Below, in pieces: positions 30,511-31,279 of a DNA stretch of 31,279 nt. Both the position numbers and the translations under genes were made by a program. The notes beneath the pieces are model-generated. The model saw only the letters and a program-made list of their open reading frames with translations. It did not search any database and was not told where the DNA came from. Each line of letters starts with the position of its first letter. Positions within the stretch are counted from its first letter, which is position 1. The DNA comes from a virus, in IMG/VR virus record IMGVR_UViG_3300032224_000083, positions 1 to 31,279 of that record, one strand, 5' to 3'.

Positions 30511-30773
30511 TGAAAACAGCAATGCAAGAGTTAATTGATGAACTTGAAAGAGTTAGATTAATGACTAATATGAATTTTGTAATTAGAATAGCTACTGATT
30601 TACTTCAAAAAGAAAAAGAGCAGATAATAGAAGCTTGGAAAAGTGGAAATAAATATTTACCATATGAAAATCCTAATGAATACTACAACCAAACCTATAA
30701 CCAAAAGCAACACATCATTGACATTATGAAAGCTGATGAAAATGATGGATTATATAACCAAAACGAAAGCTAA
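30510..30773 (+). CDS. Small helical early protein carrying the duplicated peptide at its C-terminus
   Basis: The 87-residue product starts MKTAMQELIDELERVRLMTN and is helical, then has NEYYNQTYNQKQHIIDIMKA and ends EDGLYN-like before NES. Small phage proteins with an AMQELI start and a YYN-T-(Y/F) motif are familiar in Bacteroidota phages, with no known function. The last third matches the N-terminus of the 8125 gene in DNA and protein. It shares one base (TAATG) with its neighbours on both sides. Confidence 0.6.
   Translation: MKTAMQELIDELERVRLMTNMNFVIRIATDLLQKEKEQIIEAWKSGNKYLPYENPNEYYNQTYNQKQHIIDIMKADENDGLYNQNES
30701..30764 (+). repeat. 64-base coding repeat, copy B
   Basis: This stretch matches 8130-8193 at 56 of 64 positions by eye. 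Several differences fall at third codon positions, which points to selection on the peptide KQHIIDIMKADENDGLYN. Here the repeat ends a gene, whereas in copy A it begins one. Confidence 0.85.
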
Positions 30774-31009
30774 TGAGAGAATTGCTACCATTTGAAAGGC
30801 AGATGCTACTTGCAGAAGTTTACCACTATGCTTGGTATAGTGAAGTAGCTTACAAAGACCTTTTAGAGTTTATAGAAAAATATCAAAACGTTATAGACAA
30901 ACCAGTTTTTTTTAACCCAATCAATAACAATGACACAGAAACAACGCATCTTGAACCACTTGCTTTCGGGCAAAACATTGACACCAATCCAGGCTTTGAC
31001 GAAGTTTAA
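30773..31009 (+). CDS. Small early protein of unknown function
   Basis: The 78-residue product (MRELLPFERQMLLAEVYHYA) has two helices (AWYSEVAYKDLLEFIEKYQN) and then a stretch that overlaps the HTH gene by 80 bases. The first 52 residues look natural; the tail after about 30930 may be imposed by the overlap. No family is recognised. Confidence 0.45.
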   Translation: MRELLPFERQMLLAEVYHYAWYSEVAYKDLLEFIEKYQNVIDKPVFFNPINNNDTETTHLEPLAFGQNIDTNPGFDEV

Positions 31010-31139
31010 TAGCCTGAGATTATCGGCAGTTATCTTTGAACTTAAACGCAAAGGATATAAGATACAGTCCGATTTAATTAACGTAGGTAACAAGAAACAA
31101 CCTAAATTTGTAAGTAAATATTCACTAATAAAAAAGTAA
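30930..31139 (+). CDS. HTH_39-type winged-helix protein
   Basis: The 69-residue product (MTQKQRILNHLLSGKTLTPI) has a clear helix-turn-helix, QALTKFNSLRLSAVIFELKR, followed by a KGYKIQSD wing strand, matching small phage winged-helix proteins of the HTH_39 type. It probably binds DNA and could be the regulator of the palindromic sites around 29463-29565, or a replication accessory. It overlaps the preceding frame by 80 bases. Confidence 0.7.
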   Translation: MTQKQRILNHLLSGKTLTPIQALTKFNSLRLSAVIFELKRKGYKIQSDLINVGNKKQPKFVSKYSLIKK

Positions 31140-31142
31140 AAA

Positions 31143-31279
31143 ATGCAAGAAAAAAAATGGAGTGCAGGTGCTTGGAAAAAGCAGACCGCTAAAGGAGAAG
31201 TAATTAATTTTACAATCGAGAATGTTAAGTATTCAATGTGGGTAAACGCTTACAAGACAGAAGATAAGCAACCAGATTA
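31143..31279 (+). CDS. Partial gene at the right edge, DUF736-like or ssDNA-binding-like small protein
   Basis: The visible 45 residues (MQEKKWSAGAWKKQTAKGEV and then FTIENVKYSMWVNAYKTEDK, ending QPD) match short phage proteins of the DUF736-like pattern, which end soon after a QPD-Y motif. The frame is open to the edge. If the edge is joined to base 1, the next codons give Y-K-R-I-Y-K-A and then a stop at 20-22, a total of 52 residues; the Y would complete the expected QPDY. This supports but does not prove a circular or permuted map. Confidence 0.6.
   Translation, partial: MQEKKWSAGAWKKQTAKGEVINFTIENVKYSMWVNAYKTEDKQPD

Noticed and set aside
1-31279. tRNA genes, CRISPR arrays or insertion sequences
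   Set aside because: No cloverleaf, spaced repeat array, or transposase with terminal inverted repeats was recognised by eye; a tRNA scan was not possible here.

Overview
The window looks like most or all of a tailed-phage genome (siphovirus-like) from a Bacteroidota host, probably a flavobacterium-like bacterium. All supported genes lie on the + strand, packed end to end. The DNA is AT-rich, starts lack Shine-Dalgarno sequences and have A-rich leaders, promoter-like boxes fit the Bacteroidota TAnnTTTG -7 element, and the proteins resemble families common in Bacteroidota phages. TAA, TAG and TGA are all used as stops, so the genetic code is standard. No stretch over 300 bases lacks a gene; the longest gap is 194 bases (29385-29578), and it is dense with regulatory structure.

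Layout. (1) 3-1494: end of a truncated gene, a VRR-NUC nuclease, a sigma-like HTH protein and two small conserved genes. (2) 1478-5023: an accessory block with a CysH-like ATP pyrophosphatase, a GT4-type glycosyltransferase, a HAD-like phosphatase, two HNH-type genes (one a NUMOD4-type homing endonuclease), a SAM methyltransferase and a tiny basic protein. (3) 5020-7160: two conserved unknowns, then small and large terminase. (4) 7161-8768: a promoter with an operator-like palindrome and a run of very small genes. (5) 8765-15253: a gene pair joined by a possible -1 frameshift, a gp10-like neck or tail protein, two large tail or baseplate proteins and a short tape measure. (6) 15289-21604: XkdF-like prohead protease, scaffold-like protein, major capsid protein, tail-tube-like protein, portal fused to extra C-terminal domains, and connector and completion proteins. 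(7) 21606-25860: a 1311-residue fibre ending in an S74 self-cleaving chaperone, plus a small partner. (8) 25891-28034: a second homing endonuclease and a lysis cassette (membrane peptide, unimolecular-spanin candidate, GH24 endolysin, holin). (9) 28038-29384: DnaQ-like exonuclease with zinc ribbon, a small MazG/diphosphohydrolase-like protein, GNAT acetyltransferase. (10) 29385-31279: a compact control region followed by early genes (ERF annealing protein, HTH_39 protein, small unknowns).

How it works together: ERF and the exonuclease suit recombination-dependent replication. The sigma-like protein may switch on late genes. Terminators after 9522, 17475, 18055 and 29384 divide the late region into units. 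Many neighbouring genes are coupled through TAATG or ATGA junctions. No integrase, lysogeny repressor, DNA polymerase, helicase or primase is visible, so the phage either relies on the host for replication or those genes lie outside the window.

The least ordinary features are the tail-before-head gene order, the overlapping frames at 9243-9522, the two copies of a spaced intergenic block around the protease gene, the 64-base coding repeat shared by two distant loci, the palindrome-rich early control region, and the sulfur/glycan/methyl accessory block. I see no clear new defence or mobile system; the strongest candidate for new biology is the 1478-4914 accessory block.
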